Shown here piece by piece: positions 17,469 to 25,716 of a DNA stretch of 40,970 nt. The DNA comes from Paraburkholderia sp. Its GTDB lineage: Bacteria; Pseudomonadota; Gammaproteobacteria; Burkholderiales; Burkholderiaceae. Under the pieces are notes generated by a model. The model ran no database searches. It had not been told where the DNA came from and saw nothing but the letters and a program-made list of their open reading frames with translations. Location: positions 1 to 40,970 of the forward strand of contig JAITTX010000055.1 of the NCBI GenBank assembly GCA_031286755.1, given 5' to 3'. A program made the position numbers and the translations under genes. Positions within the stretch are counted from its first letter, which is position 1, and the number at the start of each line of letters is the position of its first letter.

Positions 17469-17834
17469 TCAACCGGCAGGAATCGGCAGCAGCGGCATCA
17501 CGTCAATTCCCTCTCCAGGGAAGATCGTGAAATGCGGATGACCTTCGAACAGCCTGGCGGCTTCCTCGTGCGAGGCGCTGCGCACGACCGTGAAGCCCGT
17601 TAGCGCATTGGCCGAATCTTCGATGCCGCGCTCGCCAATGGTCTTGGTCTTGCCGAGCGGACCGCCCAGGTAGACGATATCCGCCTTATGTTCTTCCACC
17701 CACGCTTTCCATGCCGCGATGCCCTCCCGCTCGCGGGCGTGCCGCGTCTCTTCGGGAAGCGCCCACCACGCCTGCGAGCGCGGGTTGTCCATACTGCCCA
17801 TAAAAACGGCGAGAAACAATTTCTGATCGCTCAT
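17469..17834 (-). CDS. YCII-domain protein, 121 aa
   Basis: A small cytoplasmic protein of the YCII-related (ferredoxin-like) fold: N-terminal strand KLFLAVFMGS, helix WKAWVEEHKADIVYLGGPLG, and C-terminal ASHEEAARLFEGHPHF and PGEGIDVMPLL, the usual positions of this family's conserved His and acidic residues. YCII proteins are often small enzymes or sigma-factor partners, and this one has no assigned reaction. The start is the ATG at 17832-17834, four bases after GGAGG. It is divergent from marR and shares its operator region, so it is the likely target of that regulator. Confidence 0.8.
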   Translation of the reverse strand: MSDQKLFLAVFMGSMDNPRSQAWWALPEETRHAREREGIAAWKAWVEEHKADIVYLGGPLGKTKTIGERGIEDSANALTGFTVVRSASHEEAARLFEGHPHFTIFPGEGIDVMPLLPIPAG

Positions 17835-17882
17835 GCGACCTCCACCTGCGAATGGGAGCAACGGGATGCTGCTCGTCCGGCC

Positions 17883-17911
17883 TTGACAATATAGGTTGAT
17901 ATCAACATAAT
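17883..17911 (+). promoter_or_regulatory. Sigma-70 promoter of the marR gene
   Basis: TTGACA (17883-17888, perfect -35), a 17-base spacer, then CATAAT (17906-17911, -10). The start site predicted about seven bases on falls at 17917-17919, on the ATG of marR (17918), so the message would be leaderless. The MarR operator lies in the spacer. Confidence 0.7.
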
Positions 17912-17916
17912 TGCAA
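17888..17916 (-). promoter_or_regulatory. Sigma-70 promoter of the YCII gene
   Basis: On the minus strand TTGCAA (17911-17916, -35), a 17-base spacer and TATATT (17888-17893, -10). The predicted start near 17881 leaves a leader of about 47 bases before the YCII ATG. It overlaps the marR promoter almost entirely and faces the other way. Confidence 0.6.
17895..17906. promoter_or_regulatory. Probable MarR operator
   Basis: GTTGATATCAAC is a perfect 12-bp palindrome inside the spacers of both overlapping promoters. A MarR dimer bound here would block both genes at once. Confidence 0.65.
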
Positions 17917-17917
17917 C

Positions 17918-18364
17918 ATGTCACACGCAAAGAAAATTCCTTTCGAAACCACGCTCATGGTGCGTGATTGCTGCCTGTGTCTGCATATGCAGCGGGCGGC
18001 GCGCAACCTCGCGCGCATCTTTGACGAAGCCTTGCGCCCGCTGGACCTCACGAACGGCCAGTTTTCGCTGCTGATGTCGCTCAACCGGCCACAGCCTGCG
18101 GCCATGAAAGACGTATCCGCGCTGCTGGCGATGGATCGCACCACGCTAACGGCCGCGCTCAAACCGCTCGAACGGCGCGGGCTCGTCAGCGTCGTGCAAG
18201 ATCCGGACGACAGACGCAGCCGCCTGCTCAGCTTGACGCCCGATGGCGAACGCCTGCTCGCCGAAGCGTTTCCTCTGTGGCAGCGCACCCATGCCGAAAT
18301 CGAGCAGCCGTTCTCCTCCGGCGAAGTCGACCGGCTGCGCAAGCAATTGCGCGCGCTTTCATAG
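17918..18364 (+). CDS. MarR-family transcriptional regulator
   Basis: A 148-aa winged-helix regulator. The recognition region is MKDVSALLAMDRTTLTAALKPLERRGL (about 63-89), followed by the wing DPDDRRSRLLSLTPDGERLL, the family signature. Near the N-terminus the cluster Cys18, Cys19 and Cys21 (DCCLCL) could sense oxidants or electrophiles, though a Cys there is common in this subgroup. MarR proteins repress their own and neighbouring genes until a small ligand or oxidant binds. The shared operator at 17895 and the divergent YCII gene fit this. There is no room for a ribosome-binding site between the -10 box and the ATG, so translation may be leaderless. Confidence 0.9.
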   Translation: MSHAKKIPFETTLMVRDCCLCLHMQRAARNLARIFDEALRPLDLTNGQFSLLMSLNRPQPAAMKDVSALLAMDRTTLTAALKPLERRGLVSVVQDPDDRRSRLLSLTPDGERLLAEAFPLWQRTHAEIEQPFSSGEVDRLRKQLRALS

Positions 18365-18580
18365 CCTCGAGCAACGAAGCGGAGCCGACGAGCGAAAACG
18401 GTCTGCCACGCGGCAGCACAGTCTGTTGCGCACGCAACTTGATGGCGTGAAACATGCCTTCTGGTAGTGCCTTGCGTTGCCGAGCCGGGGCCCGCACTTC
18501 GCACGCTCGTTACGCAGGTATGATGGAACCCGGAACGCCCCATCAATCCCGTTCATACCCCGGCCAGTCACCAAACCGAC

Positions 18581-19195
18581 ATGTCCCATTCCGTCAATCT
18601 TCTGCTTGCGCTTGCGGGCGTCCTGTTCCTGAGCGTTGCGAGCCCCGGCCCCAACTTTTTGATCGTCACATCAACCGCGATTGCATCGAGATACGCTGGC
18701 GTCATGACCGGCCTGGGTCTCGCCGCCGCCTCCGGGACCTGGGCCCTGATCGCGATCGCGGGGCTCAGCCTGATCGTTACGCACGTGGCCTGGGTCAATA
18801 CGGGAATCCGCCTTGCCGGCGCTCTTTATCTGATCTGGCTGGGCATAAAGATGATCCGGACTGCCCGCCAGCCGCTGGCCGTTGCAGCCGCAACCGCGAC
18901 CTCGGGCTGGGCCGCCGCGAAGAAAGGCTATCTCGTCAGCATGACGAACCCGAAAGCCATCGCGTTCTATGGCAGCATTTTCGCGGTGATGGTGCCTGCT
19001 CACGCAAGCGCGTGGTTCGATATTGTCGTCGTCGTTCTCTCGATCGGCATCTCGGGCGCCTGGTACTGCGCGATGGCGTTGCTCGCCTCTCATCCCTCCG
19101 TTCGTCAAACGCTGTTTCGCCGCAAAGCGGCGCTCGAAACCACGGCAGGTTTGCTGTTGGTTGGGCTCGGGGGCCGCATGCTTGTCGCGCGCTGA
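18581..19195 (+). CDS. LysE/RhtB-family exporter
   Basis: A 204-aa inner-membrane protein with about six hydrophobic helices. The family hallmark SVASPGPNFLIV is in the first helix (about 18-29), with LIWLGIKMIRTA (about 86-97) and TNPKAIAFYGSIFA (about 124-137) later. Members export amino acids or related metabolites; the substrate is not predictable. The start ATG is at 18581. It stands alone, 216 bases after marR, with no sign of co-transcription. Confidence 0.88.
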   Translation: MSHSVNLLLALAGVLFLSVASPGPNFLIVTSTAIASRYAGVMTGLGLAAASGTWALIAIAGLSLIVTHVAWVNTGIRLAGALYLIWLGIKMIRTARQPLAVAAATATSGWAAAKKGYLVSMTNPKAIAFYGSIFAVMVPAHASAWFDIVVVVLSIGISGAWYCAMALLASHPSVRQTLFRRKAALETTAGLLLVGLGGRMLVAR

Positions 19196-19263
19196 CCGGA
19201 TACTGCTGCCACGCAACGCATCCGCCATTGCTTGACGATACGCACGTGCCTGATACACTCGTG

Positions 19264-19318
19264 CGTGGAGATGGCATTCTCCCTTAACCGCTCATACCGA
19301 GCTGATGATGCCTGCGAC
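19264..19318 (+). ncRNA. Fluoride riboswitch (crcB RNA motif)
   Basis: Upstream of crcB the sequence GGAGATGGCATTCTCC (19268-19283), then TTAACCGCTC and GAGCTGATGATGCCT (about 19299-19313), matches the conserved core of the crcB motif: a GATGG..TTC..CC stem-loop, an AAC joining segment, a short stem and the GATGATGCC end that pairs with the loop. It lies 68 bases before the crcB start, where ligand binding can control termination or ribosome access. Fluoride would switch the exporter on. Confidence 0.88.
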
Positions 19319-19385
19319 CGCCCCAAGCCCATGTGCAGCGAGACTGCCCATGCCGCTCCGGGTGCGCACGTATAGGGGCATCAAC

Positions 19386-19784
19386 ATGTATCAGTCGGTA
19401 CTTGCGGTGATTGCTGTAGCAGTGGGCGGCGCATTGGGTTCGCTGCTGCGCTGGTTTCTCGGCCTGCGCCTGAACAGCATCTTTCCCGAACTCCCTCTTG
19501 GAACGTTTGCAGCGAATGTGATCGCGGGCTACGTCATTGGCGTGGCCGTGGCATTTTTCGCGCGGATTCCTGAAATCCCCGGCGAATGGCGCCTGTTCGT
19601 CATCACCGGCCTGATGGGCGGGCTTTCTACCTTCTCCACTTTTTCCGCCGAAGTCGTCGCTCATATTCAGCAAGGGCGTCCCGGCTGGGCCGCTGGAGAA
19701 ATTGCGCTGCACGTGTGCGCGTCACTGATCATGACGGCGCTCGGCATTGCCACCGTGAATGCCGCCGTGCCCTCTTCGCTTTGA
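19386..19784 (+). CDS. crcB: Fluoride channel CrcB/Fluc
   Basis: A 132-aa, four-helix membrane protein that forms a dual-topology dimeric fluoride channel. Visible landmarks are [10 protein letters not shown] (14-23), pore Asn44 in [11 protein letters not shown], the sodium-site and phenylalanine-box segment [15 protein letters not shown] (75-89, Phe83 and Phe86), and a last helix ([15 protein letters not shown]). The length is usual for the family. The start is the ATG at 19386 with AGGGG seven bases upstream. A fluoride riboswitch precedes it, and two DUF190 genes, a family often linked to CrcB, converge on it. Confidence 0.94.
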   Translation: MYQSVLAVIAVAVGGALGSLLRWFLGLRLNSIFPELPLGTFAANVIAGYVIGVAVAFFARIPEIPGEWRLFVITGLMGGLSTFSTFSAEVVAHIQQGRPGWAAGEIALHVCASLIMTALGIATVNAAVPSSL

Positions 19785-19833
19785 TTCGCCAGTGCATGCC
19801 GGCGGCTCCCCATGCGCGTCGTGCCGCGCCGGC

Positions 19834-20202
19834 TCATTGCGGCTTGCGCCTGAAGATCGAAAAATGCTTTGGCTCGCCGCGAGGCGCGTCGCCGCCCAGC
19901 ACGCCGAATTCAATGGGCGAGCGCGTATAGAACACATGGACATGCGCGGCCCTGACGATATCGAGCATGCGCTGCGCCTCGTCTTCCGTGACGGCGAGGA
20001 TGATCTGCATGGGCTGGTCGGTGAGCTTGAGCACGTGGGCCGCATGGTGCGCACCTGCATGGCCCGTGCCTTGCGCGCAATTGATCACGGTGGCGCCGTG
20101 AATGCCCAGTTGCTTCGCCTCGTGAAGCAGCCATTCGCAAATCGTGTGCTGGCCGTGGCGGCGGCTCTGCTCGGTATAGAACGTGAGCTGGTAACCGTTC
20201 AT
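19834..20202 (-). CDS. DUF190 protein (second of a tandem pair)
   Basis: A 122-aa PII-like protein: MNGYQLTFYTEQSRRHG at the start, then ICEWLLHEAKQLGIHGATVINCAQGTG and PMQIILAVTEDEAQRMLD, the DUF190 pattern. DUF190 proteins are often encoded beside, or fused to, CrcB, and are thought to be small-molecule or nucleotide-binding regulators; the role is not settled. It overlaps the upstream DUF190 gene by four bases (ATGA), so the two are co-translated. It ends 49 bases from the end of crcB, in convergent orientation. Confidence 0.85.
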   Translation of the reverse strand: MNGYQLTFYTEQSRRHGQHTICEWLLHEAKQLGIHGATVINCAQGTGHAGAHHAAHVLKLTDQPMQIILAVTEDEAQRMLDIVRAAHVHVFYTRSPIEFGVLGGDAPRGEPKHFSIFRRKPQ

Positions 20203-20564
20203 GTCGCCCTCCGCCGCCCGTCCGCTTCATCCGCGCCATCTGCCTCATTCATGCCGAGCGTGTCGTACTCGATTGCCCCGCGCGTATAAAAGAGGCGGAT
20301 GCCGCCCTCATGAAGTCTGGCCAGCAACTGGTCGACCGGATCGTCGCCGGCGACGATCGTGACGGCAACCGATTGCTCGGCAAGCTCGAAGAAACGCGCC
20401 GCGTGGTATTTGCCATTCACGTCCACGCCTTCGGCGATTTCGACCACCGTCGCACCCTGAATGCTGGCACGCCGCGCCTCGTCGAGAATCCACTCGACGA
20501 CCGGCATATGCCGCACCCGATGACTCTGGTTGGCAACGTAGACGGTGAGTTGACTTCCTCGCAT
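20199..20564 (-). CDS. DUF190 protein (first of a tandem pair)
   Basis: A 121-aa paralogue of the next gene: MRGSQLTVYVANQSHRV, then VVEWILDEARRASIQGATVVEIAEG and VAVTIVAGDDPVDQLLARL, and an acidic C-terminal tail. The two copies differ at most positions, so the duplication is old, and they may form a heteromeric PII-like assembly. I see no second fluoride riboswitch before this gene, so it is probably not under the same switch as crcB. Confidence 0.85.
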   Translation of the reverse strand: MRGSQLTVYVANQSHRVRHMPVVEWILDEARRASIQGATVVEIAEGVDVNGKYHAARFFELAEQSVAVTIVAGDDPVDQLLARLHEGGIRLFYTRGAIEYDTLGMNEADGADEADGRRRAT

Positions 20565-21057
20565 GATCGTCCCCTGCGTTCGTCACCCGGCACACTCGAT
20601 CACGCCACTTTCTCTTTCGACTTTACGCCGCGAACCCCCACCTTACAAGCCGCTGCCGCGCGCCGTGAGCTTCGCTTCGCCGGCAATCGGCTCGCGGTCA
20701 TCCGGCGATTGCCGCACCGCGCAAATGGCATCCGCCCATCGATCGCGCGGACTGTTTTTTTACTTGGAAGGATTCCATAACAACCGCGGATTTCAAGCCC
20801 GGAATGCCGCCGAAGGATGCGCGCCACGACACGTCACAGCGACTCCTCAACCGGAAACGTTTGCCACAGGCGCTATAATTCTGCGCCGTGGCGGCAGGCA
20901 AGAATTTGCGTTTCCGACCCGGATTTTCATATACCAGAGCGGGAAATGGACGCCTCCGGCAAGATCTACCGATCACGCTCAAATGAGCGAGATGCCAGCA
21001 CGATTTACTTCTAATCCCCCGATTGATGTTCATACAGATAGATAGACTGGGTTCGCA
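20565..21057. other. Divergent intergenic region without a recognised gene
   Basis: 493 bases between the DUF190 pair (minus) and the diguanylate cyclase gene (plus). The frames open here look like shadows with no ribosome-binding sites. TATAAT at 20874-20879 is a good -10 box on the plus strand, about 180 bases before the cyclase gene, but no matching -35 is visible. Confidence 0.5.
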
Positions 21058-22299
21058 ATGCTGAAGCGGAGTGTTTCCGCCAGCGACGTTGGGGGGCGAA
21101 CTGTGATCGAGGTGCGAAGGGCCATTATTGCGGAGCGGCGCCGCTCGGTGCTGGTCTATGCAAGCATCGTTGCCGCCCTCCTCGCCAGTGCCATGGCTTG
21201 CGCCTGGCAGGCCAGCGTGGTGGTCGCCGATGCCCAGTTGCAAAACCGTGCGTCCCTGCTCGTGAACACGAGCGATGCCCTGCTCAGCGGCATGAAAGAC
21301 GCGGAGAGCGGCCAGCGCGGTTTCCTCCTGACCGCTGACGAACAGTATCTGGCGCCCTATGTGCGCGGCAAAGCCGAGGCGCTCGGCGCGCTTGCGCGGC
21401 TTGCCAGTCTGCTTCATGGCCCCGGGCAGGTTGCAGAACTGCGGGACGTCCGCCACGACATGGACGAAAAGCTCGCCGAGCTTGCTCAAACCATCCAGCT
21501 CGAACGCAGCGGACAGCATGAACGCGCGCTAGATGTGGTCAAAACCAACGCCGGCAAGGCGGCAATGGACCGGCTTCGTGAGCGCATAGGCGCCATCGTC
21601 GCCGATTGCGATGCCAAACGGGCGGCGGCGCTGCGCGACGAAACCTTGCGCGTCGAACTCACGGGCTACGCGCTCGTCGGCTTGCTGCTCGGTGTGCTGG
21701 CGCTGCTGGCGTTCGCCACGGTCATGCAAAGAAAGGCCTTCAATGGCGTCGTGCGCGGCGCGGAGCGCATGACACGCGCGGCGTTGCGCGACGCTCTTAC
21801 CGGGCTGCCGAACCGGCGCGACCTGGATCTGCAGCTACGCGCACTCGAAGGCGGCGCGGCAGCGGCCCGCGGTCCCATCACCGCGCTGTTCATGGATCTC
21901 GATGGCTTCAAGCTCATCAACGACACCCAGGGACACGCAACCGGCGACGCGCTGTTGCGTCAGGTCTCGGAGCGGCTGCGGCAAGTGAAGCGCTCCGGCG
22001 ACCTGCTCGCCAGAGTGGGCGGCGACGAATTCGTGCTGATTGCGCCAGGTCTCACGAACCGCGCGGACGTCGATCAGCTTTGCAGCCGGCTGATTGCGGC
22101 GGTAGGCCCGCTTGCGCGCGAGTTCGGCTTCGTTGGCTTGAGCATCGGCATCGCCATCCGCGAGGCAGCGAGCGAGACGCTTGCCGACCTCGTGGAACGT
22201 GCCGACAAGGCCATGTACGATGCCAAGCGCTCGGGCGGGGGCTACCGATTCAGTCCGAGAGGCCATGAGATTGTCACCACCCAGGCGTTTGCGAGTTAG
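21058..22299 (+). CDS. CHASE3-GGDEF diguanylate cyclase
   Basis: A 413-aa inner-membrane enzyme that makes cyclic di-GMP from two GTP. Helix 1 (about 32-50) and helix 2 (about 203-221) enclose a periplasmic CHASE3 sensor domain with the hallmark DAESGQRGFLLT (81-92). The C-terminal GGDEF domain starts at DALTGLPNRRDLD (245-257). Its active-site GGDEF (321-325) is intact and the product-inhibition motif RSGD (312-315) is five residues before it, so the enzyme should be active and feedback-inhibited. The start at ATG 21058 has only a weak ribosome-binding site; GTG at 21103, six bases after GGGGGG, is a reasonable alternative. Signal unknown. Confidence 0.92.
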   Translation: MLKRSVSASDVGGRTVIEVRRAIIAERRRSVLVYASIVAALLASAMACAWQASVVVADAQLQNRASLLVNTSDALLSGMKDAESGQRGFLLTADEQYLAPYVRGKAEALGALARLASLLHGPGQVAELRDVRHDMDEKLAELAQTIQLERSGQHERALDVVKTNAGKAAMDRLRERIGAIVADCDAKRAAALRDETLRVELTGYALVGLLLGVLALLAFATVMQRKAFNGVVRGAERMTRAALRDALTGLPNRRDLDLQLRALEGGAAAARGPITALFMDLDGFKLINDTQGHATGDALLRQVSERLRQVKRSGDLLARVGGDEFVLIAPGLTNRADVDQLCSRLIAAVGPLAREFGFVGLSIGIAIREAASETLADLVERADKAMYDAKRSGGGYRFSPRGHEIVTTQAFAS

Positions 22300-22329
22300 C
22301 TAGCCCGGCAAGCGCTCCCACCCGCGAAA

Positions 22330-22361
22330 AGCCTGCGAACCCTCGCCGGGTTTTTCAGGCT
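22330..22361 (+). terminator. Probable terminator of the diguanylate cyclase gene
   Basis: AACCC (22338-22342) and GGGTT (22348-22352) form a short stem with loop TCGCC, and the T-run extends to 22355. An outer pair AGCCTG / CAGGCT encloses it. It lies about 30-55 bases after the cyclase stop. Confidence 0.5.
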
Positions 22362-22517
22362 CACTGCAAGGCCCGCCACAAGGTTCACAGCGCCAGGCCA
22401 CCGGATGCGGCGGGAATGAGTGTGCCCGGCAGGAATGCGGCCATGCGGCTGCGCCAGTGAAAAAGTATCTGGATGCTCTGCGCATCCACCAGTTTAGTTT
22501 GATAAGGATAACTGATC

Positions 22518-23930
22518 GTGAAAGTGAAGAACCTCGCTGCCGGCATGATGGCCGGCATCGCCCTCAATCTGTTTGCCGGCGTTGCCGGCGCGGCTTGCAT
22601 CAGCAACCCCGCGGCTCAGCCCGACGCCTCGTTTCCCGCTTCGCTCACGGGCAAGCTCGCTTACCATAGCTACGTGACCTACGGTGACGGCACGAGCCAG
22701 ATTTTCATCTACGATTTTTCGGCGCGCACGCTCACGCAGGTGAGCAAGGCCTCGTGGGGCATCAAGGACCCGATGAACGCCGTGTTCAGCCCCGACGGCA
22801 AGTGGATCGCCTTCATGGGCGTGACCAACAACGCATGGAACGTGTTCATGTATCAGCTCGGGACCAGCAACCCGCCGATGAACATGACGAACAGCACGGG
22901 CGCCACGCGCAACGAGGATCCGAAATTCAGCAAGGACGGCAAGACCCTCGTGTTCAAGCAGAACGGCGACGTGAAACAGGCAACGCTCTCGTACACGAGC
23001 GCGGGCCCCGCCTTCACGTCGATTGTGAGCCTGACCAACGCACCGTCGGGCGCCGAGTATTCGATGCCGTTTCTCGCGCCGGACGCCAGCGCCGTTTACT
23101 ACGCAACCGGCACGGGCGCGAACATGGGGCTGATGAAGCGCACGATCGCCACCGGCGCAACGGCCGTGTTCGATCATCCCGCCGCCCTGCAAACCTACTA
23201 TCCGATCGTGCGCGCGGACGGCAATGTGTTCTACGCGCGCTGGAAGGACGCGAGCGGGCTCGACCAGATCTACGAGAAGACCGCGGACCCGGCATCGGCA
23301 CCGAACCAGTTGTCGCTCAACGACTGCGTCAGCAACAACTCCGACCCGGCCCCGGTAAACGGCACGAACTATCTGTTCTTCTCGTCCACGACGGCGGGCG
23401 GCTACCAGCTCTACATGGCCGACGTGACCACGGGCCAGCGCTGGAGCCTCACGCAGTTCGGCGTGAACGCCGACGCCACGAAGGCCAAGCTCGGGTCGAG
23501 CTATTACGGCGGCCCCGCCGCGGACCAGGTCACGCTGCTCTCGCAGGGCCGTCCCGCCAGCGCCTCGGCCAGCTATAACGCGTCGCTCACGGCCAACAAG
23601 GCGTTCGACGGCAACACCTCCAGCACGCGCTGGGACTCGCCTGAAGGCGCGGGCGTGGATCCGCAATGGATTTCAGTGGATCTTGGCGCCGTGAAGAGCA
23701 TCAGCGGTATCGATCTGTACTGGGATGCGGGCGCCAGCGTCTATCAGATCCAGACCTCGAACGACAACGTCAACTGGACGACGCTCTACTCGACCAGCAA
23801 CGGCGCCTCGTATGGTCACGTCAAGCTGCCGAATCTCAACGGTCACGGCCGCTATGTGCGGATGTACGGCACGAAGCGCGCGACGCAGTGGGGTTACTCG
23901 CTCGATGAAATGCAGGTGTGGGGATCGTAA
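22518..23930 (+). CDS. Secreted TolB-like beta-propeller with C-terminal discoidin (F5/8C) domain
   Basis: A 470-aa exported protein. Residues 1-25 are a signal peptide (MMAGIALNLFAGVAGA). Residues about 40-330 form a WD40/PD40-like propeller with repeats such as AVFSPDGKWIAFMG and PKFSKDGKTLVFKQ. Residues about 340-470 are an F5/8-type C (discoidin, CBM32-like) domain: AFDGNTSSTRWDS, WISVDLGAVKSISGIDLYW, YQIQTSNDNVNWTTLY and the final WGYSLDEMQVWG. Such domains usually bind carbohydrates on surfaces or in matrix. The start is the GTG at 22518 with AAGGA nine bases before. It follows the cyclase gene by 218 bases, with a terminator between. An extracellular or periplasmic adhesive or polysaccharide-binding role is inferred. 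Confidence 0.85.
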   Translation: MKVKNLAAGMMAGIALNLFAGVAGAACISNPAAQPDASFPASLTGKLAYHSYVTYGDGTSQIFIYDFSARTLTQVSKASWGIKDPMNAVFSPDGKWIAFMGVTNNAWNVFMYQLGTSNPPMNMTNSTGATRNEDPKFSKDGKTLVFKQNGDVKQATLSYTSAGPAFTSIVSLTNAPSGAEYSMPFLAPDASAVYYATGTGANMGLMKRTIATGATAVFDHPAALQTYYPIVRADGNVFYARWKDASGLDQIYEKTADPASAPNQLSLNDCVSNNSDPAPVNGTNYLFFSSTTAGGYQLYMADVTTGQRWSLTQFGVNADATKAKLGSSYYGGPAADQVTLLSQGRPASASASYNASLTANKAFDGNTSSTRWDSPEGAGVDPQWISVDLGAVKSISGIDLYWDAGASVYQIQTSNDNVNWTTLYSTSNGASYGHVKLPNLNGHGRYVRMYGTKRATQWGYSLDEMQVWGS

Positions 23931-24002
23931 GCGGCGGCTTCGCCTTCCAACTCGCTGGCGTCCGGATTTTTCCCGGGCGTTCCAGCGGGTTGGTTTCATT
24001 CC

Positions 24003-24017
24003 GCGAATTTAATTCGC
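24003..24017. repeat. Near-loopless 15-base palindrome between convergent genes
   Basis: GCGAATT (24003-24009), one T, AATTCGC (24011-24017). It lies five bases beyond the ribulokinase stop, in the gap between it and the propeller gene. It could be part of a terminator or a protein site; without a loop it is a poor hairpin. Confidence 0.35.
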
Positions 24018-24021
24018 ATCA

Positions 24022-25656
24022 CTACCGAATTTCCCTGGCTACGTTCTGCAAGCGTTTGAACGCTTCGTAGCGCGCGTCGTGCAATGCGGCGATGCGGCCC
24101 GTATCGGGCACATAGCGCTTGCTGATGCGCGACATGCTGGCCATGGCCGTGCGCGCGTCGCCGAACAGCCCGCCCGCCACGGCGCCCAGCATCGCGGCGC
24201 CCAGCAGCACGGGCTCCTGTGCCTCGGTCGCGAGCACGGGCTTGCCGGTTGCATCGGCAAGTAGCTGGCGCACGAGATCGAGCCGCCCCGCTCCGCCGCT
24301 GATCACCACCTGCTCCACCGGCGCACCGGCGCTGGCCTGGGCCTCGACGATCTGGCGCAGCCCATAGCCGATGCTGCACACGCTCGCCACGTAGAGCGCG
24401 ACCAGACTGTCCATATCCGTTTGCATCCCCAGACCCGCGATCACCGCTCTTGCATGAGGATCGGCGAATGGCGCGCGGTTGCCGAGGAACTCGGGCACGA
24501 TATGCAGCCCCTGTGCCAGCATCGCCGTTTCCGACAAGCTGTTCGAGACCAGCGCGGCAAGACCCGCGAGCATCGCGGGCAGCGACTCTCCTTCCTGCGT
24601 CGCGCGCGCTTGCGCCTCGATCGCGAGCGGATGCATCGCGAGCAGCCGCTCGATGGCGGCGCCCGCCACCGACTGCCCACCCTCGTTGAGCCACGCCTCG
24701 GGCACCATCGCCGAAAAATACGGCCCCCAGACACCGGGCACGAACACGGGGGCGCGCGTCGTCGTCATGGTGCACGACGAGGTGCCGAACACGTAGCCCA
24801 GCGAGGCCTCGGGGTTGCCCTCGGCGCCCACCGTGCCAATGCCACCCGCATGCGCATCGATCGCCCCCGTGGCCACAGGCGTGCCCGCATGCAGGCCAAG
24901 CTCGTTCGCGGCCTGCGCGGTGAGCCCGTGGCCGAGCGGCGTGCCCGGGTCGACCACGCGCTCGCCGATGCGCGCAAAGCCCTCGTCGGCCAGCACGCCC
25001 AGACCCACGGCGCGGAAATAGCTTTCGTCCCAGCGCCGCTCGTGCGCGAGATAGGTCCATTTGCAGGTGACGGTGCAGGTCGAGCGCGCGAGATCGCCGC
25101 TCGCGCGCCAGGTCAGAAAGTCGGTGAGATCGAAGAACTGCCAGGCGGCGTCGAACACGGCGGGCCGGTGCTCGAGCAGCCAGAGCAGCTTGGGGGTCTC
25201 CATCTCCGGCGAGATCTTGCCGCCCACATACTTGAGCACGGCATGGCCCGTTGCGTTGATGCGTTCGGCCTGCTCGAGCGCGCGGTGATCCATCCAGACG
25301 ATGATGTCGCGCTCGGCCCGCTCGGAAGGCCCAACCGGCAGGGGCTGCCCGCCCTCGCCCAGCACGACTAGCGAACAGGTGGCGTCGAACCCGATTCCGG
25401 CGATCTGCTCCGGCGCGACGCCGGCCTGCGCGAGCGCCGTTTTCACGGCATGGCAAACCGCGCTCCAGATCTCAGCGCTCGACTGCTCGACTATGGCGCC
25501 GCTCGCATGAAACACGGTGATGTCGTGCCTGGCCGAGGCCACCATGCCGCCAGCCCGGTCGAAGATGCCGGCGCGGGCGCTGCCCGTGCCGACGTCCACG
25601 CCGATGACGTAGCGTTGCTCGTGTGCCGCGCGGGCGGTGAGGTTCTCAGAGGTCAT
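24022..25656 (-). CDS. D-ribulokinase (FGGY family)
   Basis: A 544-aa FGGY-family pentulose kinase that phosphorylates D-ribulose to D-ribulose 5-phosphate. The N-terminal phosphate-binding motif is VIGVDVGTGSARAGIFD (about 17-33), the substrate segment is IIVWMDHRALEQAERIN (about 118-134), and the C-terminal FGGY lobe contains VVISGGAGRLDLVRQLLAD and VLLGAAMLGAVAGG. The length fits the FGGY ribulokinase subgroup, not xylulokinase. It is the last gene of the ribitol operon, 60 bases after ribitol dehydrogenase, whose product is its substrate. The ATG at 25656 has no strong ribosome-binding site. Confidence 0.88.
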   Translation of the reverse strand: MTSENLTARAAHEQRYVIGVDVGTGSARAGIFDRAGGMVASARHDITVFHASGAIVEQSSAEIWSAVCHAVKTALAQAGVAPEQIAGIGFDATCSLVVLGEGGQPLPVGPSERAERDIIVWMDHRALEQAERINATGHAVLKYVGGKISPEMETPKLLWLLEHRPAVFDAAWQFFDLTDFLTWRASGDLARSTCTVTCKWTYLAHERRWDESYFRAVGLGVLADEGFARIGERVVDPGTPLGHGLTAQAANELGLHAGTPVATGAIDAHAGGIGTVGAEGNPEASLGYVFGTSSCTMTTTRAPVFVPGVWGPYFSAMVPEAWLNEGGQSVAGAAIERLLAMHPLAIEAQARATQEGESLPAMLAGLAALVSNSLSETAMLAQGLHIVPEFLGNRAPFADPHARAVIAGLGMQTDMDSLVALYVASVCSIGYGLRQIVEAQASAGAPVEQVVISGGAGRLDLVRQLLADATGKPVLATEAQEPVLLGAAMLGAVAGGLFGDARTAMASMSRISKRYVPDTGRIAALHDARYEAFKRLQNVAREIR

Positions 25657-25716
25657 GGGTTCGTTGCTGGTTGAAAAGGGTTCGTCGGCAAGCCGGCGCC
25701 CGCGCGAAACGCGCGC

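Noticed and set aside
20565..20650. A second fluoride riboswitch for the DUF190 pair
   Set aside because: The complement of the conserved GATGATGCC end and GATGG loop is not present upstream of 20564.
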